Part shown: positions 57,484-64,000 of the stretch, piece after piece
How positions within the stretch are numbered: the stretch's first letter is position 1
Layout: the number at the start of each line of letters is the position of its first letter
Assembly: GCA_948470475.1 (NCBI GenBank)
Contig: OX419345.1
Span: 8,037,090-8,101,089 of the forward strand
Source: Galaxea fascicularis
Lineage: Eukaryota; Cnidaria; Anthozoa; Scleractinia; Euphylliidae
Length of the DNA: 64,000 bases
Direction: 5' to 3'
Position numbers and translations under genes: made by a program
The notes under the pieces: model-generated
What the model was told of the DNA's origin: nothing
Database searches by the model: none
What the model saw: the letters and a program-made list of their open reading frames with translations, nothing else

Positions 57484-59209
57484 TCGGAATCATGTGATTA
57501 CCTATACAAAATCATACTTGTGATTTCAAATTGAACTCGCACTGTGCGCTCAATCAGACCAAATTGCACTCCACTTAGTACAATTACCATTATTTATTAC
57601 ACCCATTTTGAAATCAGACAGGTTTTTGGCAATATTGATATTTATTTCATGTTCACTTCAGGAAAATCAGTTTTGAATTTTGATGGGCTTAAAAAAGGAT
57701 GTGATTTAGAGCAAAAAATAAACTGCACTGTTGGGAGCCAATCAGATTTCATGAATGACAATTGATTTCAAAATGGGTGTAATAAATAGGATAACACATG
57801 TATGAACCAAAGTTGGTTTAATTTGTAGTTACCACAGACCGAAACATTTCAGATGACATTCAGATCACAGACGTGTGCAAATAATGTACGATCGTTAAGC
57901 CAATCAAATTAAAATTTGACAAAGACTTCCCGCCTTGTTCGTGACATTGATGAAGCTAAATGAGCAAACAATCGAAAAAAACTATCATCACATAAACTGT
58001 TAATAATTAAGGTTATCAATCACAACCAATCGCAGCTTCAAGGAAACTTTTTTTGGTAAAATCAAACCTCGATCTACATGTAGATAGGAAGCAAGAGAGC
58101 ATTTAAGCGTTTTTTTTTTTTTGCGACGAAGAAATGCAAACCCTAGTCGCTTTTGAGTGACAGCGGGGGAAAAGTTTTCTGACAGATACATACGGGATTT
58201 TACGCTACGTATAAGTTTAAGTTCCCAAGATTAATGAGGCTTAAGTTGTCAAAATTTATTTTCAAATCCGCTTACCTTCCATTTCGACAGCGATGGACGG
58301 TGCGGATCTGTAAATAACGTTAACAGAACATTGTAAGAGTTCCAGCTGAGCACGGCGAGATTTTTTTTCTGACTTCGTTAAATTGGCGAAAAATTAGTTG
58401 TCTTACCGCTTTGTTTATTATTGTCATGCTCGAAGGAATTAGCATTTTTCTTTGACCCTTTATTTTTTAATTTTCGCGTTTTCCTGATAAGCCATCGCTC
58501 CAAACGATCTTGATCCACGTTCTTCATAACAAAGTCTTCCAAAAAAGAAGGATTGGCTCGCAGAAAATTACCCACAGCATCCTCGTCAAAATCTGAAAAC
58601 GAATTAATTTTAATTTAGTTTCAAGTTTTTCTTCCTTTGCAAAAATCGCATCTGCCGATCGGCGAAAAGTTTAATTTGGCGTAATGAGGACAATTCAAGC
58701 ACTTCTTTTCAGTCGTAAATTCGACGTACGTTAAGCTTAAGCTAAACGTAGTTCAAAAGTACACAGTTTAAGCTGTTTGCATTGCGGCCAAATTGCAAAT
58801 TCACGAAACTAGTAAAAAAAAAAAAAACAAATGATGTTTTTCATCAAACCATAAGTGTTTTGTAAGACAGAAGTGCCGTGAAATATTATATTTAAATGTG
58901 AGACCTCTAAGGCTATAACGTATTACAGGGAAACGAAGAAGCTTTACCTTGAGAGTTTCCTATCGCTTTTCCTTGGACAAGAGCTGGTCGAAAGGGTCCA
59001 TCTCCAAAGTTTGCGGTAAGATCAATATGAGTAATGTGACCTCCGTGGTTATTTGGTGATCGGTTGCTAGCATGCCCTTTAGGGACTTTAGCGGAGACGG
59101 GCGAAGATGCATGGCCGCTCGAAACTCTTAGGTTGCTTGGACTGTGGCGTGAACCGCTTGGCAAAGGTGGCAAACGCCGATTTCCAACCTGGCGCGAAGG
59201 ACTAGACAT
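33127..59209 (-). CDS. PDE11A: PDE11-type dual cAMP/cGMP phosphodiesterase (GAF-A, GAF-B, HD catalytic domain), 29 exons, 937 aa
   Basis: Exons: 58948-59209, 58407-58592, 58276-58307, 53668-53779, 52946-52995, 52509-52543, 51396-51492, 50576-50609, 49921-49980, 49571-49629, 49006-49056, 47782-47840, 47573-47624, 44612-44754, 44353-44445, 43576-43644, 43156-43211, 42610-42668, 42394-42432, 41402-41502, 40173-40268, 39446-39596, 38239-38394, 37428-37600, 36563-36674, 36367-36447, 35875-35963, 33992-34154, 33127-33270 (2814 nt with stop). Every junction is GT-AG and phase-consistent. GAF-A spans about residues 161-310 and GAF-B about 347-500. Catalytic residues by analogy with PDE5: proton-donor H605 and metal ligands H609, H643, D644 and D754 (motifs YHNW and HDLDHRG), and the purine-binding Q806. 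The family hydrolyses cAMP and cGMP, with GAF domains as cyclic-nucleotide sensors. The start is firm: an in-frame TAA directly precedes the ATG at 59209. The last ~75 residues are a charged low-complexity tail. PDE11 is favoured over PDE5 by the exon 11-19 linker and GAF-B sequence. Confidence 0.93.
33647..33894. mobile_element. 248-bp Harbinger-like MITE with TTA target duplication
   Basis: Ends AGCGAATGATACACGGTT and AACCGTGTATCATTCGCT, flanked by TTA at 33644-33646 and 33895-33897. The interior repeats GTTGAACA/ACAAATGTT motifs. It lies in the last PDE11 intron. Confidence 0.82.
34443..34787. mobile_element. MITE-like element with GGGAGCTTAA and (CGA)n termini
   Basis: Ends GGGAGCTTAACTAACGACGA and TCGTTGCTTAAGCTCCC, including a short CGACGA microsatellite in each arm and CGGCAACGAGAACG. 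It is related to the element at 41722-42101 through AACGAGAAGTT/AACTTCTCGTT, TTCTCGAGAA and AGAAATGTA blocks. PDE11 intron 27. Confidence 0.7.
34810..34967. repeat. Near-perfect palindrome, ~75-bp arms
   Basis: Arms CAATAGGCCATATTCGTATT and AATACGAATATGGCCTATTG continue inward through GGATCTAGCATGAAGT and TCTTGCGGGGGAAT with few mismatches, leaving a short loop near 34886. PDE11 intron 27. Confidence 0.8.
34975..35235. repeat. Dispersed ATTGG/CCAAT-rich repeat family, copy
   Basis: Blocks GTGATTGGTTGAC, AGCCAATCAA, GCGCATTTTCCCGCCCTTGGCGCC and TTACGACACTCAACTGAAAAC are present. It adjoins the palindrome at 34810-34967. PDE11 intron 27. Confidence 0.75.
35600..35855. repeat. Dispersed ATTGG/CCAAT-rich repeat family, copy in opposite orientation
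   Basis: Reads AATTAAGTGTCGTAAATCC, ACCAATCACAAAAGAG, GAACCAATCAGAATTTGAAG and GCGCGGGAAAATACGCGC, inverted relative to 34975-35235. The two copies sit about 370 bp apart in PDE11 intron 27 and could pair. Confidence 0.75.
37090..37345. repeat. Dispersed ATTGG/CCAAT-rich repeat family, copy
   Basis: Contains TCTGTGATTGGCCAGC, CTCAACCAATGAGAAGC, GCGCATTTTCCCGCGC, TTCTGATTGGCTCATTG and TTTACGACACTCAATTG. PDE11 intron between 36675 and 37427. Confidence 0.75.
40555..40721 (-). repeat. SINE with tRNA-Leu-like head, copy 1
   Basis: The minus strand starts with GATGGCCGAGTGGTTTAGG (A-box region) and has GGGTTCAAACCCC (B box), followed by CTAGCTGGTGCTGTTCTGGG and ending near CCTCCCGCGAGCTGGGAT. 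It is about 80% similar by eye to 51840-52003 and in the same orientation. PDE11 intron. Confidence 0.75.
41115..41320. repeat. Penelope-like retroelement tail with hammerhead-like motif
   Basis: Contains CTGACGAAGGGCTAACGCTC followed by GAAACGTC (41213-41240), then GGTGGTCAACTTACATTATC and inverted AAATTTGGTTTTA / TAAAACCAAATTT arms. Related tails, without the full motif, lie near 26288-26390 and 47205-47370. CTGANGA plus GAAA is the hammerhead core arrangement reported from Penelope-like elements. PDE11 intron. Confidence 0.5.
41722..42101. mobile_element. MITE-like element with GGCAACG and (GGCGAC)n termini
   Basis: Left end TAGGCAACGGCGACGGCGAC includes a GGCGAC microsatellite; the right end CCGTCCTCGTTGCCTA is its inverted partner. 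Interior blocks (AACTTCTCGTTTT, TTCTCGAGAAAACC) recur inverted in 34443-34787. PDE11 intron. Confidence 0.7.
43397..43469 (+). repeat. tRNA-derived SINE head
   Basis: TAGCTCAGTGGTTAGAGC (A box) and GGTTCGATTCC (B box) sit at normal tRNA spacing, with partly paired ends GTTTC and GGGAC; a non-tRNA tail (TCTGATTTCTTTTCAG) follows. It lies in the PDE11 intron between 43212 and 43575, antisense to the gene. Confidence 0.65.
46384..47000. mobile_element. hAT-like element, 8-bp target duplication, with BED-finger fragment and nested insertion
   Basis: GGTGTAACGATTAATCG at the left and GTTACACCCCT at the right are inverted ends of the common hAT type. The 8-bp direct repeat TATTAGCG flanks it (46376-46383, 47001-47008). 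Inside, the plus strand encodes [14 protein letters not shown] (about 46852-46893), like the start of the BED zinc finger of ZBED/hAT transposases. The rest of the transposase is missing. A 131-bp TAGCCTG element is nested at 46714-46844. PDE11 intron 13. Confidence 0.75.
46714..46844. mobile_element. 131-bp TAGCCTG-family foldback, nested in hAT-like element
   Basis: Ends TAGCCTGCGTGACAGGCGCT and AGCGCCTGCCACGCAGGCTA; the arms continue through CTAGAAAGGGGAAGG to a centre near CGCGCGAAACGCGCG. Flanking 9-mers TTACATCCG and TTAGATCTA match only partly, so the target duplication is uncertain. Confidence 0.75.
47205..47370. repeat. Retroelement tail palindrome (GTAAATTGACCACCGTA arms)
   Basis: Arms TTTGGTATTATCAACAGAGT and ACTCTGTTGATAATACCAAA, with inner GTAAATTGACCACCGTA and TACGGTGGTCAATTTAC, then GACGCAGCACCACAGTTTC. 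The same tail words occur at 26288-26390 and 41265-41310. PDE11 intron 13. Confidence 0.7.
48319..48428. repeat. Minisatellite with TTCGGGCGA units
   Basis: About five or six diverged units of roughly 15-26 bp, each with TTCGGGCG(A/T) followed by (C/G)ATAACT. Preceded by a direct repeat of ATTAACGTACGTTCCATAA at about 48143 and 48277. PDE11 intron 11. Confidence 0.65.
51840..52003 (-). repeat. SINE with tRNA-Leu-like head, copy 2
   Basis: The minus strand reads GGTAGCCGAGTGGTTAGGGC, GGGTTCAAATCCC, CACTAGCTGGTGTTGTTCTG, ending near CCGGTTTGCCTCCCGCC. Same family and orientation as 40555-40721. It lies in a PDE11 intron and adjoins an ACTTAATAACC-type repeat remnant (52024-52175). Confidence 0.75.
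55956..56145. repeat. Foldback repeat with CAATGTGGTTTAGCATTGTC arms
   Basis: AACAAATCCAATGTGGTTTA and TAAACCACATTCGATTTGTT are inverted ends, continuing through TCTGTACT and CGACAACGATATTC to a centre near GGAGGCACAGCCTC. Large third PDE11 intron (53780-58275). Confidence 0.78.
56597..56746. repeat. Foldback repeat with ATGGTAATTGAACT arms
   Basis: ATGGTAATTGAACTGAG and TTCAATTACCAT are inverted, with inner CAATTTGGTCTGAAATCAT and ATGATTTTAGACCAAAATTG. The adjacent TTACACCCATTTTGAAATCA occurs again near 57597 and inverted near 57765, so several related elements are clustered here. PDE11 intron 3. Confidence 0.7.
56815..57335. mobile_element. TIR element with a GAAGAT(T)TCC minisatellite core
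   Basis: AATAATACACTTGAAAAAA (56820) and TTTTTTCAAGTGCATTATT (57311) are inverted ends. Between them, about 56928-57240 is a minisatellite with a unit of roughly 10-11 bp around TTCCGAAGAT, with higher order near 21 bp. The unit has few stop codons, so overlapping frames stay open on both strands without being genes. PDE11 intron 3. Confidence 0.65.
57355..57600. repeat. Foldback repeat with CAATTTGGAATAAATAAGCA arms
   Basis: GCAATTTGGAATAAATAAGC and GCTTATTTATTCCAAATTGC are inverted with inner CACTCGTAAATTTTTTCAAAGACCA-type arms around GCCCTACAGGCTCG. It adjoins the minisatellite-bearing element and shares words with the 11.15-kb and 56.6-kb repeats. Confidence 0.65.
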
Positions 59210-60454
59210 TTAAGATGTCAAAAGCGGATCTCCTTTCATGTTAACGTTTCGCTGTGTTTTGTCTCCCGCCAGAACGAAAGGCGAACCACATAACTATGTT
59301 TATCTTCATTGCTAAGCTCTGTTGCACCTGGTGTAGTCACGTGACTCGATTTGCAATCGGTCATACAAGATGTCCCGTTTTTTCCCTCATAAATTAAACC
59401 TTCGTGCTTTGTGATTTTCTGACAACAATGACAATTTCACAAGGCGTATTTCGGAATAATAGCTAGTATTTTAAAACGTGTTAAGACCAAAAACAAGGGA
59501 CAGCTAAGCTACAGGAAATTTGATTCAATGTTCCGGTCGGCCGTTGACACCTTTCATGTGCACTTACTCCTTTCCAATGAAAAAAAAAAAGCAAATACTT
59601 TTTTTAATTTTGGAAAGATAATCGCTGCTATTTTGACCTGTACATATATATGACCTACTAATGCATACGGATCCAGGCTGCACCAATTGAATGTATTCTT
59701 AAATACATGCCAGGTGCTACTGAAATTGAAAATAAACTCAACAAACTGATAGTTGGAATTGGTGCTCTTCCTGAGGTAGTTAAGCCAATTTCTCTCAAAA
59801 TATTCGAAGAAACCACTACTCTGAAACTGCGGTTTCGTCAAATTCGAGATCAAAATTATGAAATATATCCCGGGTTTAAGGGTTTCAGACCTCTAGCACG
59901 GATTAGAAGCTCACCGGCAAGTATCCGCCCCGGCGAGTCCCTCAGTAAAACACACAGCTACTCCGCTGGAATTAAACATTTTCATACGCGCTTTACTATC
60001 AGCCTGATTAACATACGGATCATGATTTGTATAGTGCTTTCCATTTGTAAGGAAAAACCAGTGGAACACAGTACATGCAACCGCTTGAGCGCAGTACAGG
60101 TTTCTCCGGTTTTGGGACAGCAAAGCACAAATTTTATGTCCAAGATTAACATAGTCTTAATTAAATATGCAATATCACGCAAACAGTTTTACTTGATTGG
60201 TAAAAACGAGATAAAAGGAATACATCTGAAGGTATTCCTTTTTTTCCGAGAAATTTCCACTGGAACGGACTGCATGCACATCGGATATTAATTGTCCCAC
60301 CGGAACAACTTGTATTTCCATGCAAAAGGAAAGCGCTAAACGGTAGTCTACTTGACGGCATGGACACTGCTGAGAGTCACCGTTTCCAAAAGCATTTAGC
60401 GGAGAAACTCTCTCAAAAGGACGGTGAACCTTACCTTATGTAAAAAAAAAAAAT

Positions 60455-60495
<41 letters not shown>
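60455..60495. repeat. AT dinucleotide microsatellite
   Basis: Roughly twenty TA units following a poly-A run at 60440-60452. Confidence 0.95.
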
Positions 60496-60498
<3 letters not shown>

Positions 60499-60562
60499 GA
60501 TGAATGAAGAAAGTAACAACAGCGAACTACTAACTGATCCTTTTTGAATGAAAAAACATTTA

Positions 60563-60635
60563 TGCCGTGAGTGGGAATCGAACCCGCGTCCCCCTGGTTA
60601 CTAGTCGGGTGTGCTAACCACTGCACCATCACGAC
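60563..60635 (-). repeat. tRNA-Thr(AGU)-like sequence (tRNA pseudogene or SINE head)
   Basis: The 73-nt minus-strand sequence folds as a tRNA: acceptor stem GTCGTGA/TCACGGC (7 pairs, one G-U), D stem GTGC/GCAC, loop CTAGTAA giving anticodon AGU, and T arm GCGGG-TTCGATT-CCCAC. The anticodon stem has two mismatches and the T stem one. The sequence downstream resembles SINE tails. A working tRNA is possible but less likely. Confidence 0.5.
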
Positions 60636-60724
60636 AACCCTGCTGGCAACAGAGCGATCAGTGAAGTTACTGGTCAGCCGCGGGGTTCCCCGGCGTTTAG
60701 ACATTCAGGAACAGGACATACATA

Positions 60725-60764
<40 letters not shown>

Positions 60765-60765
60765 G
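60725..60765. repeat. TTA trinucleotide microsatellite
   Basis: About thirteen uninterrupted ATT/TTA units. Confidence 0.95.
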
Positions 60766-61490
60766 AGGAACATGTCTTAAGGCAGTGGCAGATCCAGATG
60801 TAGAGATAAGTGGGAAAGGGGGCACTTGGTACCCTCAATTTTTTTCTGGCTGTTTCATGGTATTGGGATGACTGCTCACCTTAGGAAAATTGTGGATTGT
60901 TACGCAGTCAATTGCTCTTACAGTGAGGCCAAATATGATCCTTTAGTTGGACCAAACTTGTAGTTGTAATTATTATTACAAATGCTAGAACCCTTTTACC
61001 AGAATACTGTATAAAAAATTAACTCTTTATACCCTAATACATCAGCAAGTATATACTCCACACTGTTCTTCATAGGTTTTCTATGGTGATGATGAGGAGA
61101 ATTTGTTAAATGATCAAGACCTTTATTACTTGTTGATCGCTTCCTTTTTTCTCACAACCTTAGTTTGATTGAGCAGTGTTACTACCCCATAAGGAGAAAT
61201 TAAGCAATGCTTTCAAGGGTTGAACACTTGGGAGAAACCAAATTTCTTTCCCAAGCAGATGTTCTGTAGTTCAAGAGTTTGAAAGCAGAGTGTAAATCCT
61301 ACACAGGTTTATAAAAAAATCCCTCAAGAATGCTTTTGTTGGCGCTCTTTGGATATGCAACAAACAATATACACACTGTACATGTAAATACTGGGCTGAT
61401 GAGACTGGACTGCTACAACATGCTGGTTTAACTTGGTGCCCTGACATTGCCAAAAGCGTGCATTGTAGTATTTTTTTTTTGGTAAATACA

Positions 61491-61620
61491 TAGCCTGCAT
61501 GACAGGCGCTTTATGAGCCAGGCAGGGCGAACGCGATATTTCGCGCGGAGCGTGAGACGAGGGGAAGACAAAAATAAACCTTTATTTTTTTCTTCTCCTC
61601 GTCTTGCGCTTCGTGCTCGT
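61491..61620. repeat. Truncated TAGCCTG-family element
   Basis: Starts TAGCCTGCATGACAGGCGCT; an inner pair, GAGACGAGGGGAAGA and TCTTCTCCTCGTCT, is present, but no right-hand TIR follows. Adjacent to a poly-T run. Confidence 0.6.
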
Positions 61621-62344
61621 TTCACTGACTTCAAACAAAATGTTTCGTGGTACTGGATATCCACAGGAGAACATACACTGTAAGATTACCAAGCAAATTC
61701 AGCTCTGTGTATTCTTTCCTGGCCTGCAAGTGAACAACATCACCAGTAAGAGATCTTAATGATCCCAGAATAGACCCTGAACCGAATCCATCTCCATTTC
61801 CTCCTCATGGATCACAACATTTAGGTTCGCCATCTTCATCTTTCAAAGGATATCAGTAAGTTGCCAATCCACACATTGTTAACCCATTAGGATTTCTTCC
61901 TATGGGGTGAAATGAAGCTACTTCCCTCTTTGTTATGGGAACATGCACGGTCTGCCAACAAGCATCACAAATGAAAAATACTCCAAATTAATTTTAAGAT
62001 CAGAGGCCAGTTTAATGAGAACCACAAAATATTGAATTAAATTCATTCTAATTTTCTGCGGCGAATCATAAGTTATTTACATCTTGATTTATCTTCATAA
62101 TGAAATTAACTCTTTTTAATTACCTTTTAACAGCCACTGCATGATTCATGCTTCCACAGACCAGGTGAGACATTTATGATGTTTAATTTATGATTTTAAC
62201 AAATGGATACAAATTCAAAGTGGCTGATAGCCACTCAACTTGGAGAATGAATTGTAAACCACTTGTGCCACTATTATGGTTTTCAATCGTTTTTTTATGA
62301 AACATTACTGAAAGCTCCAAAAGGGAAGTGACATTACATTGTAC

Positions 62345-62905
62345 CAGCCTAATCCCTAGGCATTCCCTCTTGCTCCTTGTCCATGCAAAGTCTGAGAAGG
62401 AGTGGGCGAGAGAATGCCTAGCAAATACTGCCAAAATACCCCTGATTTTAGCGCAAAAAAAACCTGGTTGAAATTTACTAATTTCCATGCCGAACCAAAT
62501 GAAAGCTTCCGGCCGAAGCGACAATCCAGGGTAATGGAAGTCTCCAGAAATGATGGTAAGTTCTAAGTTTGTGGAATAACCTTTTTAGTCTGTCATTTTG
62601 CATTGCTTTTCCATTCAAAGTTCTGTCTAAAGTTTCATGTACTTTGCTGCACATGTTTTATCATGAGCACAATTTTTGTAGATTCAGAGTGGGAGAACAA
62701 GTGCAATGTGGAACTTGCCACCTATCCTTTTAGCAACCTCAAAGGTATATCATTATTGTAATGTGCAATCTCCTGCATATGTCAGTGTTGTTTATGGTGG
62801 ATCTGGCAGTATTTGCTACATGTAGGTGTTCTTGGCGAGTCTCCCAGTGACGTCACAGCTGACAGTTGGGTTTGACTGAACAACGAATGCCTGGGGACTA
62901 GGCTG
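62345..62905. mobile_element. 561-bp element with CAGCCTA ends and 9-bp target duplication (8/9), nested in an older repeat
   Basis: Ends CAGCCTAATCCCTAGGCATTC and GAATGCCTGGGGACTAGGCTG are inverted. Flanks ACATTGTAC (62336-62344) and AGATTGTAC (62906-62914) differ at one position. The surrounding repeat (62310-62344 plus 62906-63000) is continuous in a relative at 29617-29790. The element contains two spliceable open blocks (62534-62744). Confidence 0.72.
62534..62744 (+). CDS. Candidate spliced exon pair inside a mobile element
   Basis: ATG at 62534 opens MEVSRND, ending at 62555 before a consensus donor GTAAGT. An acceptor TTTTTGTAG precedes 62682-62744, which continues in phase as DSEWENKCNVELATYPFSNL and K, ending before GTATAT. 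Both junctions are in the same phase. No family was recognised and no third exon is clear; a stretch at 63292-63490 is open but has a poor acceptor. The location between the inverted ends of the 62345-62905 element suggests either an element-encoded gene start or a captured host fragment. Confidence 0.3.
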
Positions 62906-62914
62906 AGATTGTAC

Positions 62915-64000
62915 TAAATTCTTTGTAGAGTCCATAACCATCCCCTTCAAATCTGTCTGCTCCGTTTCATCCCAAACAAAATTATTAAAAACAAGTTCCA
63001 GGGCTTTCAGTAAGATTTGTAACAGGTGTATGCCCCTGTGATAGTAGGTGGCTGAGGAAATCGAAGCAGTCGTTTTAAGAGTATTTCTTAACCAACATGG
63101 TCAAGTAGCTGACCCTGATTTCGATTTGTTTTTTCCAAGTATCCGGTGACTCAATGACTCACAATTGCCGAAGCTCCGTTGGTAGTCGGCCCCGAAGTTC
63201 CTCCTCTTCCATACATCTTTTATTAATGAAATTTGTTTTTTCATTTGACCATTTCCATCATCAAAATTTTAGTTGGGCCACACATTAGGCAGTGGTCAGT
63301 GCACATACATGCACAAAATGTTTAACAGAAATCAAAGGATTGAGCATGAAGTGTTTGGGTAGCCTGAGTCACGCCTACAATTTGGAAATGGCAAAGCCAT
63401 TTTCCGAGTTGAATAGACACCACGGATGTCAACAATGGGAAATACGTATGCAGGAACAAAGCACAACAGCATTGAGTTTTACTTTGAATTAGCTGACTTT
63501 ATGGCTTGAGCTTTTTCAACCATACTCAGTATAATAATAATGCCCTCAGAGTGCTTAATCATTAGTAAAAAAAACCCTGAGCTAACGTAATACTATTTGT
63601 GATACTTAATTGAAAACCATTCTTAATGACATACCATACACAGAAGACACTGCACCTTCATTACAATGCCATATTTAGATACAAGACATTTATACTGAGG
63701 CTTCAATTGAACATCAACAGTGCTAAGGATGTGTTAGGCAAGGTTAAAGAAAAACCATCCACAGCAGCATGGAGTACATTATAAGATGTAAAGCAAGTGT
63801 CCACACAGTGTGTCTAGTTGTTCTCTCTTGATACATCTTATGTGTGAACAGGCGCTCCTGCAAAGGAAGTGGAAATTATTATTATTACTGAAATTTCAGA
63901 CACATAATTATATGTACACGAGTATAAAGTCACTGACACATTGTCACTTTTAAGAAATATTTAGGTCTTGGGAAGTAAGTTCAGCTTAGGATTGTGTTAT
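62915..64000. other. Right edge of window, no supported gene
   Basis: Contains the right part of the interrupted old repeat (to about 63000), then unremarkable AT-rich sequence. The open frame 63292-63492 is short and unrecognised. Nothing else could be supported. Confidence 0.5.

Larger units (their letters stand above)
59210..62344. other. PDE11 upstream/intergenic region
   Basis: No supported gene. It holds the tRNA-Thr-like sequence at 60563-60635, an AT dinucleotide repeat (about 60455-60495), a TTA repeat (60725-60765) and a truncated TAGCCTG-family copy (61491-61620). A weak plus-strand exon-like stretch at 61747-61855 is open, rich in Pro and Ser and ends at a good donor (CAGTAAGT), but has no partner. 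The PDE11 promoter should lie just above 59209. Confidence 0.5.

Noticed and set aside
59707..60291. 194-aa plus-strand open frame
   Set aside because: Composition looks random, no family resemblance, and the opposite strand is equally open; no splice sites or neighbours support it.
60563..60635. Functional tRNA-Thr gene
   Set aside because: The fold is good but the anticodon and T stems have mismatches and SINE-like sequence follows; kept as a tRNA-like repeat.

Overview
This is a window of animal nuclear DNA: AT-rich, with small exons, canonical GT-AG introns and dense small inverted-repeat transposons. The gene content (an HM13-type signal peptide peptidase, a PDE11-type phosphodiesterase and a single-exon TPR-CHAT gene) and the style of the repeats suggest a cnidarian, most likely a stony coral. 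That assignment is an inference; nothing in the sequence names the species.

Layout. 1-3.8 kb: non-coding, with foldback repeats. 3.8-18.9 kb, minus strand: a complete 11-exon signal peptide peptidase gene (378 aa), whose introns carry many mobile-element remnants, including a 1.48-kb terminal-inverted-repeat element with a decayed RecQ-like helicase fragment. 18.9-23.4 kb: intergenic, with several MITE-like elements, two of them showing target-site duplications. 23.4-26.2 kb, plus strand: a single-exon gene of 929 aa with eight in-frame 40-residue TPR repeats and a C-terminal CHAT caspase-like domain that keeps its His/Cys dyad. 26.2-33.1 kb: intergenic, with retroelement debris, foldback elements and two weak candidate exons. 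33.1-59.2 kb, minus strand: a complete 29-exon PDE11-type phosphodiesterase (937 aa, two GAF domains, HD catalytic domain). Its introns hold SINEs, a Harbinger-like MITE, a hAT-like element containing a second nested element, a hammerhead-like motif and a TIR element with a minisatellite core. 59.2-64 kb: intergenic, with tRNA-like and simple repeats and a 561-bp element inserted into an older repeat that has an uninterrupted relative near 29.6 kb.

The three genes are not an operon. SPP and PDE11 are conserved housekeeping and signalling genes on the minus strand; the TPR-CHAT gene lies between them on the opposite strand. I rebuilt the exon models by hand from reading-frame continuity, splice-site consensus and family resemblance; every junction is phase-consistent, but none is supported by transcript data here. 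The most novel-looking material is the TPR-CHAT gene and the set of elements with TAGCCTG ends and 9-bp target duplications, one of which carries a helicase fragment.
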